From: Duganella sacchari
GTDB lineage: Bacteria > Pseudomonadota > Gammaproteobacteria > Burkholderiales > Burkholderiaceae_D
Assembly: GCF_900143065.1 (NCBI RefSeq)
Contig: NZ_FRCX01000010.1
Coordinates: 62,001-126,000 of the forward strand
Reading direction: 5' to 3'
Length of the DNA: 64,000 nt
The notes under the pieces are model-generated. The model saw nothing but the letters and a program-made list of their open reading frames with translations, did no database searches and was not told the DNA's origin. Every line of letters starts with the position of its first letter. Within the stretch, counting starts at the first letter, position 1. The position numbers and the translations under genes were made by a program. Of the stretch, positions 8,247-17,276 are shown piece after piece.

Positions 8247-9017
8247 TTAGGCCGCTAGCTTGCGGCGGAAGATCCAGGTCTTGTCGTCGGAGGCGTCCGG
8301 GACGAAAGCATAGCCGTCGATATCGAACTTCTTGAGTTTCTTCGGATCGGTGATGCCTTTGACGGCCGCATAGCGCGCCATCAGGCCGCGTGCACGCTTG
8401 GCGTAGAACGAGATGATTTTGTACTTGCCGTTCTTGAAATCCTCGAACTGCGGTGTAATCACCGGCAATTGCAGCGTCTTCGGCTTGACCGATTTGAAAT
8501 ACTCTTCCGACGCCAGGTTGACCAGCGTTTCGGCGCCCTGCTCTTGCGCCGTCTGGTTGAGCGCGTTGGCAATGGTGTCGCCCCAGAAGTCATACAGGCT
8601 CTTGCCACGCGGGGTGTTCAGGCGCGTGCCCATTTCCAGGCGGTGCGGGTGGATCACATCCAGCGGACGCAGCATGCCATACAGGCCGGACAGGATGCGG
8701 ATGCGCGACTGCGCATAATCCAGCTGGGACGGCTTGAGCGTGCGCGCATCCAGGCCATCGTAGACGTCGCCATTGAAGGTCATGACTGCCTGGCGGGCTT
8801 CGCTGGTGTCCCTGCTCCACGACGCATAGCGCGCCACGTTCAGCGAGGACAGGTTGTCGGACAAGTCCATGAGCTCACCGAGCTCGGCCGGCGAAAATTC
8901 GCGCAGGCGATGGATCAGTTGTTCGGAGTGATCGAGAAACGACGGTTCGGTGCGCAGCTTGGTGGTGGGCGGGGTCTCCAGATCGAGACTTTTTGCCGGG
9001 GAAAGCACTATCAGCAT
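8247..9017 (-). CDS. yaaA: Peroxide stress protein YaaA (DUF328/UPF0246)
   Basis: Member of the YaaA family, which in E. coli limits intracellular iron and DNA damage during peroxide stress. The N-terminus MLIVLSPAKSLDLETPP is the family signature. Further conserved blocks are AVMTFNGDVYDGLDA, RILSGLYGMLRPLD, NLASEEYFKSV and the C-terminal FYAKRARGLMARY. Length is 256 residues from the ATG at 9017. A longer frame upstream overlaps the divergent PIN gene and lacks conservation. Only 37 bp separate it from that gene. Its 3' end faces bamD across the palindromic terminator. Confidence 0.93.
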   Translation of the reverse strand: MLIVLSPAKSLDLETPPTTKLRTEPSFLDHSEQLIHRLREFSPAELGELMDLSDNLSSLNVARYASWSRDTSEARQAVMTFNGDVYDGLDARTLKPSQLDYAQSRIRILSGLYGMLRPLDVIHPHRLEMGTRLNTPRGKSLYDFWGDTIANALNQTAQEQGAETLVNLASEEYFKSVKPKTLQLPVITPQFEDFKNGKYKIISFYAKRARGLMARYAAVKGITDPKKLKKFDIDGYAFVPDASDDKTWIFRRKLAA

Positions 9018-9054
9018 AAGATTCCAAAATACATTTTTACAAGAACTACCCAAC

Positions 9055-9504
9055 ATGATACCTGTTCCAACGAATTCCATCCGACAACGCATCGTCATCG
9101 ACACCAATGTGTGCCTGGACCTGTTCGTCTTCAAGGACCCGCGCTGGTCGGCGCTGCTGTCGGCGATGGAAACCGGCGCGATCGACGTGATCACGCGCTC
9201 GGATTGCCGCGACGAATACAACATCGTGCTGCACTACAAGCACCTGCCGCTGGACGATGACACGCGCCCGCTGGCCGCGGCCCGCTTTGATGCCTTGATC
9301 AAGGTGGTGGCGCCGCCCGTCTCCGGCGTGCGCCTGCCCGCGTGCAGCGACAAGGACGACCAGAAATTCCTGGAACTGGCGCGCGACGCCCAGGCCCATG
9401 TGCTCATCACCAAAGACAAGGCGCTGCTGAAGCTGGCTCGCCGCCTCGCGCGCGAGGGCATGTTCAAAGTGATGTTGCCTGAGAAGTGGAGCTTGGACGT
9501 ATAG
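9055..9504 (+). CDS. PIN-domain protein, putative toxin-type nuclease without visible antitoxin
   Basis: A 149-residue PIN-domain protein of the PIN/COG1569 putative-toxin type. The conserved acidic residues are visible: Asp in VIDTNVCLDL, Glu in CRDEYN, Asp in SDKDDQKFLELA and Asp in LITKDKALL, so a metal-dependent RNase site looks intact. No small antitoxin gene lies next to it: upstream is the divergent yaaA 37 bp away, and downstream an aminotransferase 58 bp away. It may therefore be a housekeeping PIN protein rather than half of a toxin-antitoxin pair. The start at 9055 gives a sensible N-terminus. Confidence 0.85.
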   Translation: MIPVPTNSIRQRIVIDTNVCLDLFVFKDPRWSALLSAMETGAIDVITRSDCRDEYNIVLHYKHLPLDDDTRPLAAARFDALIKVVAPPVSGVRLPACSDKDDQKFLELARDAQAHVLITKDKALLKLARRLAREGMFKVMLPEKWSLDV

Positions 9505-9562
9505 CCACACCAAACCGTGCGGGCTGCGCTAGAATAGGTCATCGATCCACTATCAAGTCGCC

Positions 9563-10741
9563 ATGAACAGCCGCACCAATTTGCCGATGACGCCGTCCCT
9601 GACCACCCGCTTGCCGGCGGTCGGAACCACCGTATTCACCCGCATGTCCATGCTGGCCGCGCAGGCCGGCGCTGTCAACCTGGGCCAGGGCTTCCCTGAC
9701 TTTGGCTGCGAGCGCAGCCTGATCACCGCCGTCAACGACGCCATGCAGGCGGACTTCAACCAGTACCCGATGATGAGCGGCGCGCCCGTGCTGCGCCAGG
9801 CCATCGTCGCCAAGATCGCCGCCATCTACGGCTGCGAATACAACGTTGACAGCGAGATCACGGTCACCTCGGGCGCCACGCAGGCGCTCACCACCGCCAT
9901 CCTGTGCTGTGTCCATCCGGGCGATGAAGTCATCGTGATCGAACCGGTGTACGACAGCTATGTGCCGGCGATTACGCTGGCCGGCGGCGTGCCGGTATCG
10001 GTTGAGATGGAAGTGGGCGCCGATGGCTACAGCGTGCCATGGTCCAAGGTGGCGGCAGCGGTCAACAGCAAGACGCGCCTCATCATCATCAACACCCCGC
10101 ACAACCCGACCAGCACCGTGCTGCGCGCCCCTGACATGCAGGCGCTCAGCGATATCGTGCGCGGCACCGGTGTGCTGATCCTGTCGGACGAGGTGTATGA
10201 ACACATGGTCTACGACGGCCACCGGCACGAGTCGGTCAGCCGCTACCCGGACCTGGCGGCGCGCGCGTTTGTCGTCTCCAGCTTCGGCAAGACCTATCAC
10301 GTGACCGGTTGGAAGATCGGCTACGTGGCTGCGCCGGCGCCGCTGATGGCGGAGTTCCGCAAGGTCCACCAGTACAACGTCTTCAGCGTCAACACGCCTA
10401 TGCAGCACGGCATTGCCAGCTACATGGCCGATCCCAGGCCCTACCTGGAACTGCCGGCGTTCTACCAGCGCAAGCGCGACCTGTTCCGCGAAGGCTTGAA
10501 GAACACGCGCTTCGAACTGCTGCCGGCCGACGGCACCTACTTCCAGTGCGTCCGCTACGATCAGATTTCCACCCGCACCGAAGCCGAATTTGCCGAATGG
10601 CTGACCACCGAAATCAAGGTGGCCGCGATTCCCGTTTCGGCGTTTTACCAGCAAGGCAAGGAGTCGGGCATTGTCCGCTTCTGCTTCGCCAAAAAAGATG
10701 AGACCCTGGCACTCGCACTGGAGCGGCTGGGTAAAGTTTAA
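9563..10741 (+). CDS. PLP-dependent aminotransferase, methionine aminotransferase (YbdL) type
   Basis: Class I/II aminotransferase of 392 residues. The N-terminal block VNLGQGFPDF, the TSGATQALTTAI turn, the NTPHNPTST motif and the Schiff-base Lys in SSFGKTYHVTGWKIGY are all present. Overall it resembles YbdL/MtnE-like enzymes that use methionine or its keto acid 4-methylthio-2-oxobutanoate, but kynurenine/glutamine aminotransferases are close relatives, so the substrate is uncertain. Cytosolic. The next gene follows after 15 bp, so the two may be cotranscribed although no functional link is evident. Confidence 0.88.
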   Translation: MNSRTNLPMTPSLTTRLPAVGTTVFTRMSMLAAQAGAVNLGQGFPDFGCERSLITAVNDAMQADFNQYPMMSGAPVLRQAIVAKIAAIYGCEYNVDSEITVTSGATQALTTAILCCVHPGDEVIVIEPVYDSYVPAITLAGGVPVSVEMEVGADGYSVPWSKVAAAVNSKTRLIIINTPHNPTSTVLRAPDMQALSDIVRGTGVLILSDEVYEHMVYDGHRHESVSRYPDLAARAFVVSSFGKTYHVTGWKIGYVAAPAPLMAEFRKVHQYNVFSVNTPMQHGIASYMADPRPYLELPAFYQRKRDLFREGLKNTRFELLPADGTYFQCVRYDQISTRTEAEFAEWLTTEIKVAAIPVSAFYQQGKESGIVRFCFAKKDETLALALERLGKV

Positions 10742-10756
10742 GATCGGGATCGAAAA

Positions 10757-11710
10757 ATGTCCGACACCAATTCATTGGCCGCGCCATCGTCGGTGCTGCA
10801 TCAGCTGAACGAATCCAATCGCCGGCTCGAGCGCCTGCTGCATAACCTGCGCAACGAACACAATGCGGAAGCCGATATCCGTGACATCGCGCGCGAAGTC
10901 ATCGATGCGGTGGACCTCAACCCGGACATCGCGCTGGCCTGTATTTTCCTGAGCCAGATCAACGGCAGCTACGCGGTACGCCACTGTATTGAAACCGCCG
11001 TGGTCACGGTGGTGATCGCCCACAGCATGCAGATGAGCGCCGCCAGCACGCTCACCGTGACCGCTGCTGCGCTGACCATGAACGTCGGCATGCTGCGCCA
11101 TCACGAAGGCTTCCAGAACAAGAACACACCGCTGACCAGCGAGGAAATGGCCATCGTGCGCCGCCACCCGGAGGAAAGCGTGGACATGCTGCGCTGTGTG
11201 GGCGTGGAAGACGATGACTGGATTTCCTGCGTGCTGATGCACCATGAGAACGACGAAGGCAGCGGCTACCCGGCCGGCATCGCCAGTCCCGAAGTGACCT
11301 TGAATGCCAAACTACTGAGCCTGGCCGACCGTTACTGCGCGCAGGTGTCGGCGCGCAATTACCGCCGCTCGCTGCCGCCGCATCAGGCCTTGCGTAATCT
11401 GGTCGAGGACAAGATGGCGCCGGTTGATGCGTCGCTGGCGCGGCACTTCCAGCAGGAGCTGGGCGATTATCCGCCGGGCTGCCTGGTGCGCCTGGCCAGC
11501 GGTGAGATTGGGGTAGTCAGCCAGCGGCTGGACAGTGGCGCGGCGCGCGGCATCCACTGCCTGCGCGACCCGGCTGGCGGCGTGCTGTCGCCGGCAGCCG
11601 TGCGCCGCACTGGCGCCGATGGCTGCAGCATCACCGAGTCCCTGAGCGAGGACCAGGCCTCGATCCGTTTCAGCATGAAGCAGATCTGGGGTGCACAAGC
11701 AGCGCTCTGA
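10757..11710 (+). CDS. Degenerate HD-GYP domain protein
   Basis: A 317-residue protein with an HD-GYP-like domain at about residues 40-230. The terminal motif is kept (MHHENDEGSGYPAGI, with HHE at about 162-164 and GYP at 170-172). The metal-binding HD motif is lost: where HD-GYP phosphodiesterases have HDIGK the sequence reads MNVGM (about 108-112). Hydrolysis of c-di-GMP is therefore doubtful, and a binding or scaffold role is more likely (inference). The C-terminal about 80 residues are unassigned (GCLVRLASGEIGVVSQ). Its stop codon abuts the stop codon of the convergent mshN with no gap, so it lies right beside the pilus locus. Confidence 0.8.
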   Translation: MSDTNSLAAPSSVLHQLNESNRRLERLLHNLRNEHNAEADIRDIAREVIDAVDLNPDIALACIFLSQINGSYAVRHCIETAVVTVVIAHSMQMSAASTLTVTAAALTMNVGMLRHHEGFQNKNTPLTSEEMAIVRRHPEESVDMLRCVGVEDDDWISCVLMHHENDEGSGYPAGIASPEVTLNAKLLSLADRYCAQVSARNYRRSLPPHQALRNLVEDKMAPVDASLARHFQQELGDYPPGCLVRLASGEIGVVSQRLDSGAARGIHCLRDPAGGVLSPAAVRRTGADGCSITESLSEDQASIRFSMKQIWGAQAAL

Positions 11711-12814
11711 TTAGCGCGACAGCTGTTCTATCTTGCGATCGACAAAGCTGCGCAGTTCCGGCGTCAGGCCGCCGGTGCTGCGGGCGCGGTTGTAGGCTTC
11801 GCGCGCTTCCGGCAGGTGCTGGTCGGCTTGCAGCGAGATGCCCAGTCCCATCCACCACACAGCATTTTGCGGCGACAGCTGCAACGCATCGCGGTAGTGC
11901 TGCGCCGCTTCGGCGTGGCGCTGTTCGCGCTGCAGCACACCCGCCAGGAAGGCGTGATAGTCGGGACTGGCGCCAGCGTACGGCAGCGTTTTGAGCAGCG
12001 TGTCCAGCGCGGGATCGCCGCGTTCCAGTTGCAGGCGCGCCAGCACCATGGCCAGGCCGGGCTGGCGCGGATCGATGCCCAGGGCCAGGCGCAGCTGGCG
12101 GATGGCGTCGTCGGTGCGTTTGTTTTCCAGCAGCAGGCTGACATAGGTCTGACGTGCAGCCTCGTTGCGCGGATCGAGTTCGACCGACTTGTCCAGCTCC
12201 ACCAGCGCTGCGTTGACACGGCCTTCCTGCAGATGGCCCAGCGCGCGGCGGTAGCTGTTTTCCGACATTTGTTTAGGCGTCAGTTCACGCAGCACGACGC
12301 CGTCGCCGGTGGCCGGCGTAGCCGCAGCGGCGCGCGGCGCCTTGTGCTGCTGCGCCATTGCAGGCATGTCGCTCTCCTCGCGACGCGCTTCGGCCATTAC
12401 ATGCTCCGCAGGTTTCGGCTTGGCGGGCACAGGCTCCGGCGCGGCGCGCTCCGCTACGGGCGCGCTGGCGGCAGGCGACGGCGCGACGGCAGCGGCGCCA
12501 GATGCCGTCGGTGTGGCCGCCGACGTTGTCGCCGGCGGTTCCTGGAAGCGTGGCCGATCTGGAATGCGGTTGTCCACCACGCGCGCTGCGGGCACCGGCG
12601 CCGCAGCCGGCGCGTTGTGTGAACGCCAGTACTGCCAGCCATACCAGCCGCCGGCTGCCAGTACCAGCACACCCGCCGCCGCCCCGCCCACGATCAGCGG
12701 ACGGCGATCCCGTTCCGTGGCCGGCACGGCCTTTACTTCCTGCTGGCTCAAGGCCGGCTCGCCGCCACCGCCGCGTGCGTCCAGGTCCTGCAGCATTTTA
12801 TTAATCAAGCTCAT
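11711..12814 (-). CDS. mshN: MSHA biogenesis TPR protein MshN
   Basis: Membrane-anchored TPR protein of the MSHA type IV pilus system, 367 residues. The start MSLINKMLQDLDAR is the MshN hallmark. One transmembrane helix follows (about residues 38-57, VGGAAAGVLVLAAGGWYGW). Next is an Ala/Pro-rich periplasmic linker (about 65-180), then TPR repeats (ENSYRRALGHLQEGRVNAALVELDK onward). The ATG at 12814 overlaps the mshM stop by 4 bp (ATGA). The frame stays open upstream but only as a shadow of mshM. It is the last gene of the mshI-N operon and its stop touches that of the convergent HD-GYP gene. Confidence 0.88.
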   Translation of the reverse strand: MSLINKMLQDLDARGGGGEPALSQQEVKAVPATERDRRPLIVGGAAAGVLVLAAGGWYGWQYWRSHNAPAAAPVPAARVVDNRIPDRPRFQEPPATTSAATPTASGAAAVAPSPAASAPVAERAAPEPVPAKPKPAEHVMAEARREESDMPAMAQQHKAPRAAAATPATGDGVVLRELTPKQMSENSYRRALGHLQEGRVNAALVELDKSVELDPRNEAARQTYVSLLLENKRTDDAIRQLRLALGIDPRQPGLAMVLARLQLERGDPALDTLLKTLPYAGASPDYHAFLAGVLQREQRHAEAAQHYRDALQLSPQNAVWWMGLGISLQADQHLPEAREAYNRARSTGGLTPELRSFVDRKIEQLSR

Positions 12815-13704
12815 TTCGTCAGTGCCCAGGTCAGGCCGCAAGCGGCAATCAGCAGGCTCACGCCCGCCGCCATCCACGCCCAGCGCAGGCGGCCTTGCGG
12901 CATCACCGTATCGCTGGCAGCGAGATGTACATGGCGGCGCGTCACCTGCTGCTTGCCTTCGCCGTAGCACAGCATGAGCGCCTTGTTGGCCATGATGTTG
13001 ACCAGCCGCGGAATGCCGCCGCTGGACTTGTATAAACCCGCGATCGCGCCACGGCTGAACAGACGTCCCCCGGCATACCCCGCCACACGCAAACGGTGCG
13101 CCAGATAATATTCAATATCGTCGCGCGACAATGGGCCGAGATGATAATGGAAGGTGATGCGCTGCGCCAGCTGGCGGATCGAATTTTCCTGCAAATGCTG
13201 GTTCAGCTCCGGCTGGCCAAACAGCACGATCTGCAGCAGCTTGCGCTTTTCGGTTTCCAGATTGGTCAGCAGGCGCAAGGCTTCCAGGCTTTCGGTCGGA
13301 ATCGCCTGCGCCTCATCCAGCAGCAGCAAGACCTGCTTGCCATCGCGCGCCAGATCCATCAGGCGGTGCGTGATCGATTTCAGCAACTGGTGCTGGTCCA
13401 CATCACGCTCCAGCGTCACTTCCAGCTCGTCGGCCAGGGCCAGCATCAGCGTGCGTGGTTCCAGGTAGGGATTCGGAATATAGGCGGTCACAAAATCCGC
13501 ACCGATGGTCGCAATGAATTTACGGCACAACAGCGTCTTGCCAGTGCCGACTTCGCCAGTGATCTTGATGAAGCCTTCGCCGCTCTTCGCCGCCACCAGC
13601 AAGGTATTCAACGCCTCCTGCGAATGCGGGCTGGTGAAAAAATAGCTGGTATCCGGCGTGATGCTGAACGGCGCCTCACGCAGGCCGAAGTGTTTGCTGT
13701 ACAT
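12811..13704 (-). CDS. mshM: MSHA biogenesis ATPase MshM (ExeA/GspA-like)
   Basis: AAA ATPase of the ExeA/GspA family, thought to help assemble the secretin in the envelope. The N-terminus MYSKHFGLREAPFSITPD and Walker A GEVGTGKTLLCRKF are typical, with Walker B in LLLLDEAQAIP. A C-terminal hydrophobic segment (about residues 272-293, WAWMAAGVSLLIAACGLTW) would anchor it to the inner membrane. Length is 297 residues. It follows mshL by 2 bp and overlaps mshN by 4 bp. A paralogue lies in the plus-strand cluster at 25862. Confidence 0.92.
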   Translation of the reverse strand: MYSKHFGLREAPFSITPDTSYFFTSPHSQEALNTLLVAAKSGEGFIKITGEVGTGKTLLCRKFIATIGADFVTAYIPNPYLEPRTLMLALADELEVTLERDVDQHQLLKSITHRLMDLARDGKQVLLLLDEAQAIPTESLEALRLLTNLETEKRKLLQIVLFGQPELNQHLQENSIRQLAQRITFHYHLGPLSRDDIEYYLAHRLRVAGYAGGRLFSRGAIAGLYKSSGGIPRLVNIMANKALMLCYGEGKQQVTRRHVHLAASDTVMPQGRLRWAWMAAGVSLLIAACGLTWALTK

Positions 13705-13706
13705 AG

Positions 13707-15485
13707 TCAGTTGCGCCCCCTGTCGCGCGGGTCGAGTTCCTTGATGCGGCGGCCACTATCCAGCAGGTCCTGATTCCAGTCCGACGACGTCTCCACCACC
13801 GTCGGCTTGATGAGCACCACCAGTTCGCGCTTCTGCACCACCTCGCTCTTGCTGCCAAACAGCGCGCCCAGTACCGGCACGCGGTTGGCGCCCGGCACGC
13901 CGGAATTGTCGGTGGTCGTGGCCTGGCGCATCAAGCCGCCGATGGCCACCACCTGGCCATTCTGGCCGCGTACCATGCTGTCCATTTCAGACGTCGATGA
14001 CGCCGCCAGCGGCAGGCTGAAATTCCCCAGCGAGCCCAGATTCAACCCCTTGTTCACAGTCGACACCTGGCTCACTGACGGGTGCACGTGCAGGATGATA
14101 TTGCCGTCGTCGTCGATCTGCGGCGTCACATCCAGCACCACGCCGGAGAAGAACGGCTGCAAGGTCACGGTCGGCGTGGTGACGCCGGTACCCGTGCCGC
14201 TGGTGGTCGTGGTCGTGCTGACGCCCGTCACATAGAATTCATCGGTACCGATTTTCAGCAGCGCCTTCTGGTTGTTCAAGGTCGCAATGCGTGGGCTGGA
14301 CAGCACATGCACCGTGCCCTGCCCTTCAAGGAAGGAAATCAGCGCGGCGAAATTACTGGTCTGGAACGCCATGCCAAACAGCGAACCCAGCGCATCGCCG
14401 GATGCCCCCAGCGAACTGCCCGGCAGGGAAGTGATGCCTGCCTTGCCATTGCTGCTGATGACGTTCCCCAGCGGACGCAAGGTGGTATCCGGCTGCAGCG
14501 TGCCGGCCGAGAAGCGGTTGTTGCCGCCCGCCGCGAACTTGCCAAACGCGGCCCAGTTCACGCCGCTCTGGAAATTGCTGTTCAATTCCACTTCCAGGAT
14601 CTTGGCTTCCAAAATCACCTGGCGGTCAACCGACACCTGGGTCGCCCTCAGATACAGGTCCACATTGCGCAGCTCATCCGGCATCGCGCGAATCACGATC
14701 ACGCCTGACTGCGGGCTGACCGTCACGCTGCGGCCATCCTTGCCGATCGCCACCAGCGCTTCCAGCGCCGTCTTCAGCTCCAGCCAGAAATCGCTTTCCG
14801 AACGCGTTTGCACATTGGCCGAATCGCGTTGGGTCTGCTGCGTGCCGTTGGGATTGTTGGGGTCATTGCCGCCGTTGTTATTGCCGTTGTTGTTATTGTT
14901 GCCGTTCGAGCCGTTGTTGCTCTGGTTGCCGCTGTTGCTGATGCCCGCATTGGCCACCGAGGTTGACGACACGCGCAAGCTGGACACGCCCTTGCGGATC
15001 GCCGTCAGGTAGTTAATCTTGAACATCTTGGTCTGCATGGTCAGCGGACGGATGTAGATGCGCGTGCCTTCCACCTTGTAGTCGTAGCCATACAGTTCGC
15101 GGATCGCATCCAGCGCCTCGAACAGGGTCACGTCCTTCAGATTGGCCGTCATATTGCCGGTCACCTCGGGGTTGATCAGCATGTTGTAGCGTGTGCCCGC
15201 CACGATCGCGTTATAGAACTGCTGCACCGGCACGTTATTGAATGCGACGTTGAAGCGCTCCTCCAGCACCGCCCGCGCTTTTGGCAACTGGTCGGTCAGC
15301 TGCGATACCGGCGGCAGCAAGGCACTGGACACGGCCTCGTTGGGCGTGACGGCGACCGGCTTGGCAGCGGCGCCGTTGACCTCATTGCTGATCTTGTCGT
15401 AAGTATCGCGCGTGGATGGCGTGCTGCAGCCGCTCAGCAGCAGCATCGTCATCGTCACAAGCGCGGTGGTCAGAATTTTTTGCAT
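13707..15485 (-). CDS. mshL: MSHA secretin MshL
   Basis: Outer-membrane secretin of the MSHA pilus machinery, 592 residues. It begins with a lipoprotein signal (MLLLSGCSTPS). An N0/STN-type domain follows (VAFNNVPVQQFYNAIVAG to about residue 165). The C-terminal secretin domain includes VHVLSSPRIATLNNQKALLKIG and VTPQIDDDGNIILHVHPSVS. Between them is an Asn/Gly-rich low-complexity insert (about residues 188-225, blocks such as NGSNGNNNNN). The last third is a normal secretin barrel region with GGLMRQ. Encoded between mshK (14 bp) and mshM (2 bp). Confidence 0.93.
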   Translation of the reverse strand: MQKILTTALVTMTMLLLSGCSTPSTRDTYDKISNEVNGAAAKPVAVTPNEAVSSALLPPVSQLTDQLPKARAVLEERFNVAFNNVPVQQFYNAIVAGTRYNMLINPEVTGNMTANLKDVTLFEALDAIRELYGYDYKVEGTRIYIRPLTMQTKMFKINYLTAIRKGVSSLRVSSTSVANAGISNSGNQSNNGSNGNNNNNGNNNGGNDPNNPNGTQQTQRDSANVQTRSESDFWLELKTALEALVAIGKDGRSVTVSPQSGVIVIRAMPDELRNVDLYLRATQVSVDRQVILEAKILEVELNSNFQSGVNWAAFGKFAAGGNNRFSAGTLQPDTTLRPLGNVISSNGKAGITSLPGSSLGASGDALGSLFGMAFQTSNFAALISFLEGQGTVHVLSSPRIATLNNQKALLKIGTDEFYVTGVSTTTTTSGTGTGVTTPTVTLQPFFSGVVLDVTPQIDDDGNIILHVHPSVSQVSTVNKGLNLGSLGNFSLPLAASSTSEMDSMVRGQNGQVVAIGGLMRQATTTDNSGVPGANRVPVLGALFGSKSEVVQKRELVVLIKPTVVETSSDWNQDLLDSGRRIKELDPRDRGRN

Positions 15486-15499
15486 AAGCGGTCTTCGCG

Positions 15500-15838
15500 T
15501 TAATGGGCGGCTTTTGGGGCTTCTTGTGGGAACAAGGTCAGAACTTGCCTGTTCCGTCCGTTTTGCAGCACTACCTGATTCTTGCGCACTTCCACCAGCA
15601 CGGCGCCGTTGAACTTCTGGCCCTTGCGGATGGTCTGGCCATCGATGACGGCCACCTGGCGGCCATGCGCGCCGATCAGCACGGATTGCAGTTGCGGGCC
15701 GGTCGCCACCGGCGCCACATCCGCCGCCGTGGCCGGCAGCAGGCGCGATTCCGGCGGCGGCTGGGTGGGATCGGTCAGCGACTGTGCCGTCGCCGCACCG
15801 GACAGCAACAGGAGCGCCATGCAGAATCGCCGCGTCAT
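15500..15838 (-). CDS. mshK: MSHA biogenesis protein MshK
   Basis: Small periplasmic protein of about 112 residues, matching MshK by position and character. It has a signal peptide (MTRRFCMALLLLSGAATAQ) then LTDPTQPPPE, typical of MshK/PilP-like proteins. A C-terminal mini-domain (LQSVLIGAHGRQVAVIDGQTIRKGQKF) resembles the GspC/PilP homology region that contacts the secretin. I choose the ATG at 15838 because it overlaps the mshJ stop as ATGA; a start at 15850 adds four residues. The plus-strand cluster has a counterpart at 35477. Confidence 0.8.
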   Translation of the reverse strand: MTRRFCMALLLLSGAATAQSLTDPTQPPPESRLLPATAADVAPVATGPQLQSVLIGAHGRQVAVIDGQTIRKGQKFNGAVLVEVRKNQVVLQNGRNRQVLTLFPQEAPKAAH

Positions 15839-16596
15839 AGTTTCATCCATTTCTGATCCAGGCTTAGCGTGTACAAGGTCAGCGTCAGGCGCGAGTTCGG
15901 ATACTGCTGCGCATCCAGCCTGGCCTTGCCCCAGAACAGCTGCACCGGCAGCGACTCCAGCGCCTCCATATACGTGACCATGTCCAGGTAACTCCCTTGC
16001 AGCACAATTTCCACGCCGTGGCGGTACAGCAGCTCGCGCGGCTTGACCGCTGCCGGCGCTGCTGGCGCACCTGGCGTTGCGGCCGCCACCAGGGCCGCTG
16101 CTGTGACTGCGGCCGGCGGCGTGGATGCCGCCTTCGCCGGCTCCGGCAGGATCGCCTCATTCAGTCCCGTGACCGGCAGCGTCTTCATCGACATGAGCTT
16201 CAACTTGCCATTGCCGTGCAACAGATGCTCCAGCAACGGTGCAATCTTTTCCGGCGCCACCAGGCCTTTTTGTACCGCCATCAGGCCAGCGCTGCTGGTA
16301 TCGATCTCGCGCTGCACCGAGGCCAGCTTCGCACGCGTTGCCGCATCCGGATCAGGCACAAAGCCTTGCGCCAGCAAGCTGATTTCCATATCGATGCCGG
16401 CGATCTGGTTTTGCTGCTGCTTGATCTGCATGAGCAGCAGCTTTTGCCGGTTTAGCATCGGCTCAACCGCAACCGTATAAATCAGGAACAGGACCGACGC
16501 CACCACGGCGAGAAACACCATGGCGCGCTCGCGCAGCGTCATCGCATCCAGCCTGGTACTGAGCTTAATCCATTGTTGCAGCAGCTGCTGTTTCAT
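15835..16596 (-). CDS. mshJ: MSHA biogenesis protein MshJ (GspM/PilO-like)
   Basis: Bitopic inner-membrane protein of 253 residues. A single transmembrane helix lies at about residues 27-45 (MVFLAVVASVLFLIYTV), followed by a coiled-coil and a periplasmic ferredoxin-like domain, as in GspM/PilO. An Ala/Pro-rich stretch sits at about 150-180. It would form the alignment complex with MshI and MshI2 linking the ATPase platform to the secretin. The ATG at 16596 overlaps the preceding stop by 4 bp. Confidence 0.85.
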   Translation of the reverse strand: MKQQLLQQWIKLSTRLDAMTLRERAMVFLAVVASVLFLIYTVAVEPMLNRQKLLLMQIKQQQNQIAGIDMEISLLAQGFVPDPDAATRAKLASVQREIDTSSAGLMAVQKGLVAPEKIAPLLEHLLHGNGKLKLMSMKTLPVTGLNEAILPEPAKAASTPPAAVTAAALVAAATPGAPAAPAAVKPRELLYRHGVEIVLQGSYLDMVTYMEALESLPVQLFWGKARLDAQQYPNSRLTLTLYTLSLDQKWMKL

Positions 16597-17276
16597 TTGG
16601 CGGCCTCCTGCATCATGGTCGATTGCAGGTTGAACTCCACGAATGGCGATACGGCCGGCGCGACCGCCACCACTGGCGCCGTGGACGCCACGCCCGCCGC
16701 AGCGGCAACCTGCGGCGCTGCCCCCGCCTCCGGCCGCGCGATGTCCAGCGCCGCAAACGTCTTGCCGCGCATGACCTTCTCCGCCGTCAGACGGGCGATG
16801 TAATGCGGGATCAAGGTCGGCTGCATGGCCCTGCCCTGCACGCCGATGTCATTGCCGGCGCCAGTGATGGTGAGGCCGGTGAGCCACAGTCCGTTGACGT
16901 TCTGGCGCGAAAACGCGCGGAAGTATTCTGCATAACCCGCGGTGTTGCCCAGCGTGCCGCCTTGCAGCACCGCCGCCACATCCTGCAGCGACTTCAGTTC
17001 CGCCTGCGCCGCATTCAGCTCGGCGGCCAGCGCCGGACTCTGGGCGCGCGGCGCGAACTGCGCCTTGGCGCGTACCAGGCTTTGTTCCCGTTTGGCCAAC
17101 ACTGTCTTGCCCGCCTCCGCTTCCTGCTCCTGCGCCGCCACACGCTGGCCCGCGTACCAGGTCAGCAGCAAGGCGCCAGCCACGATCACGCCCAGCGCTT
17201 CCACCATCGGCAACGCGGCGAAAATCTTACGCTGCTTGAGGAAGATGGGATTGAAGAGATTGATCTGCTGGCTCAC
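16593..17276 (-). CDS. MSHA biogenesis protein MshI2 (PilN-like)
   Basis: PilN-like bitopic protein of 227 residues. The cytoplasmic N-terminus MSQQINLFNPIFLKQRK carries the INL(F/L)P-type motif by which PilN-family proteins dock into PilM. One transmembrane helix (about 22-43) and a periplasmic coiled-coil region follow. In the second cluster the corresponding parts are fused in one polypeptide (33223-34794). Overlaps both neighbours by 4 bp. Confidence 0.83.
   Translation of the reverse strand: MSQQINLFNPIFLKQRKIFAALPMVEALGVIVAGALLLTWYAGQRVAAQEQEAEAGKTVLAKREQSLVRAKAQFAPRAQSPALAAELNAAQAELKSLQDVAAVLQGGTLGNTAGYAEYFRAFSRQNVNGLWLTGLTITGAGNDIGVQGRAMQPTLIPHYIARLTAEKVMRGKTFAALDIARPEAGAAPQVAAAAGVASTAPVVAVAPAVSPFVEFNLQSTMMQEAAK

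Noticed and set aside
9055..9504. Calling the PIN protein a toxin-antitoxin module
   Set aside because: No antitoxin-like gene is adjacent, so only the PIN domain itself is claimed.
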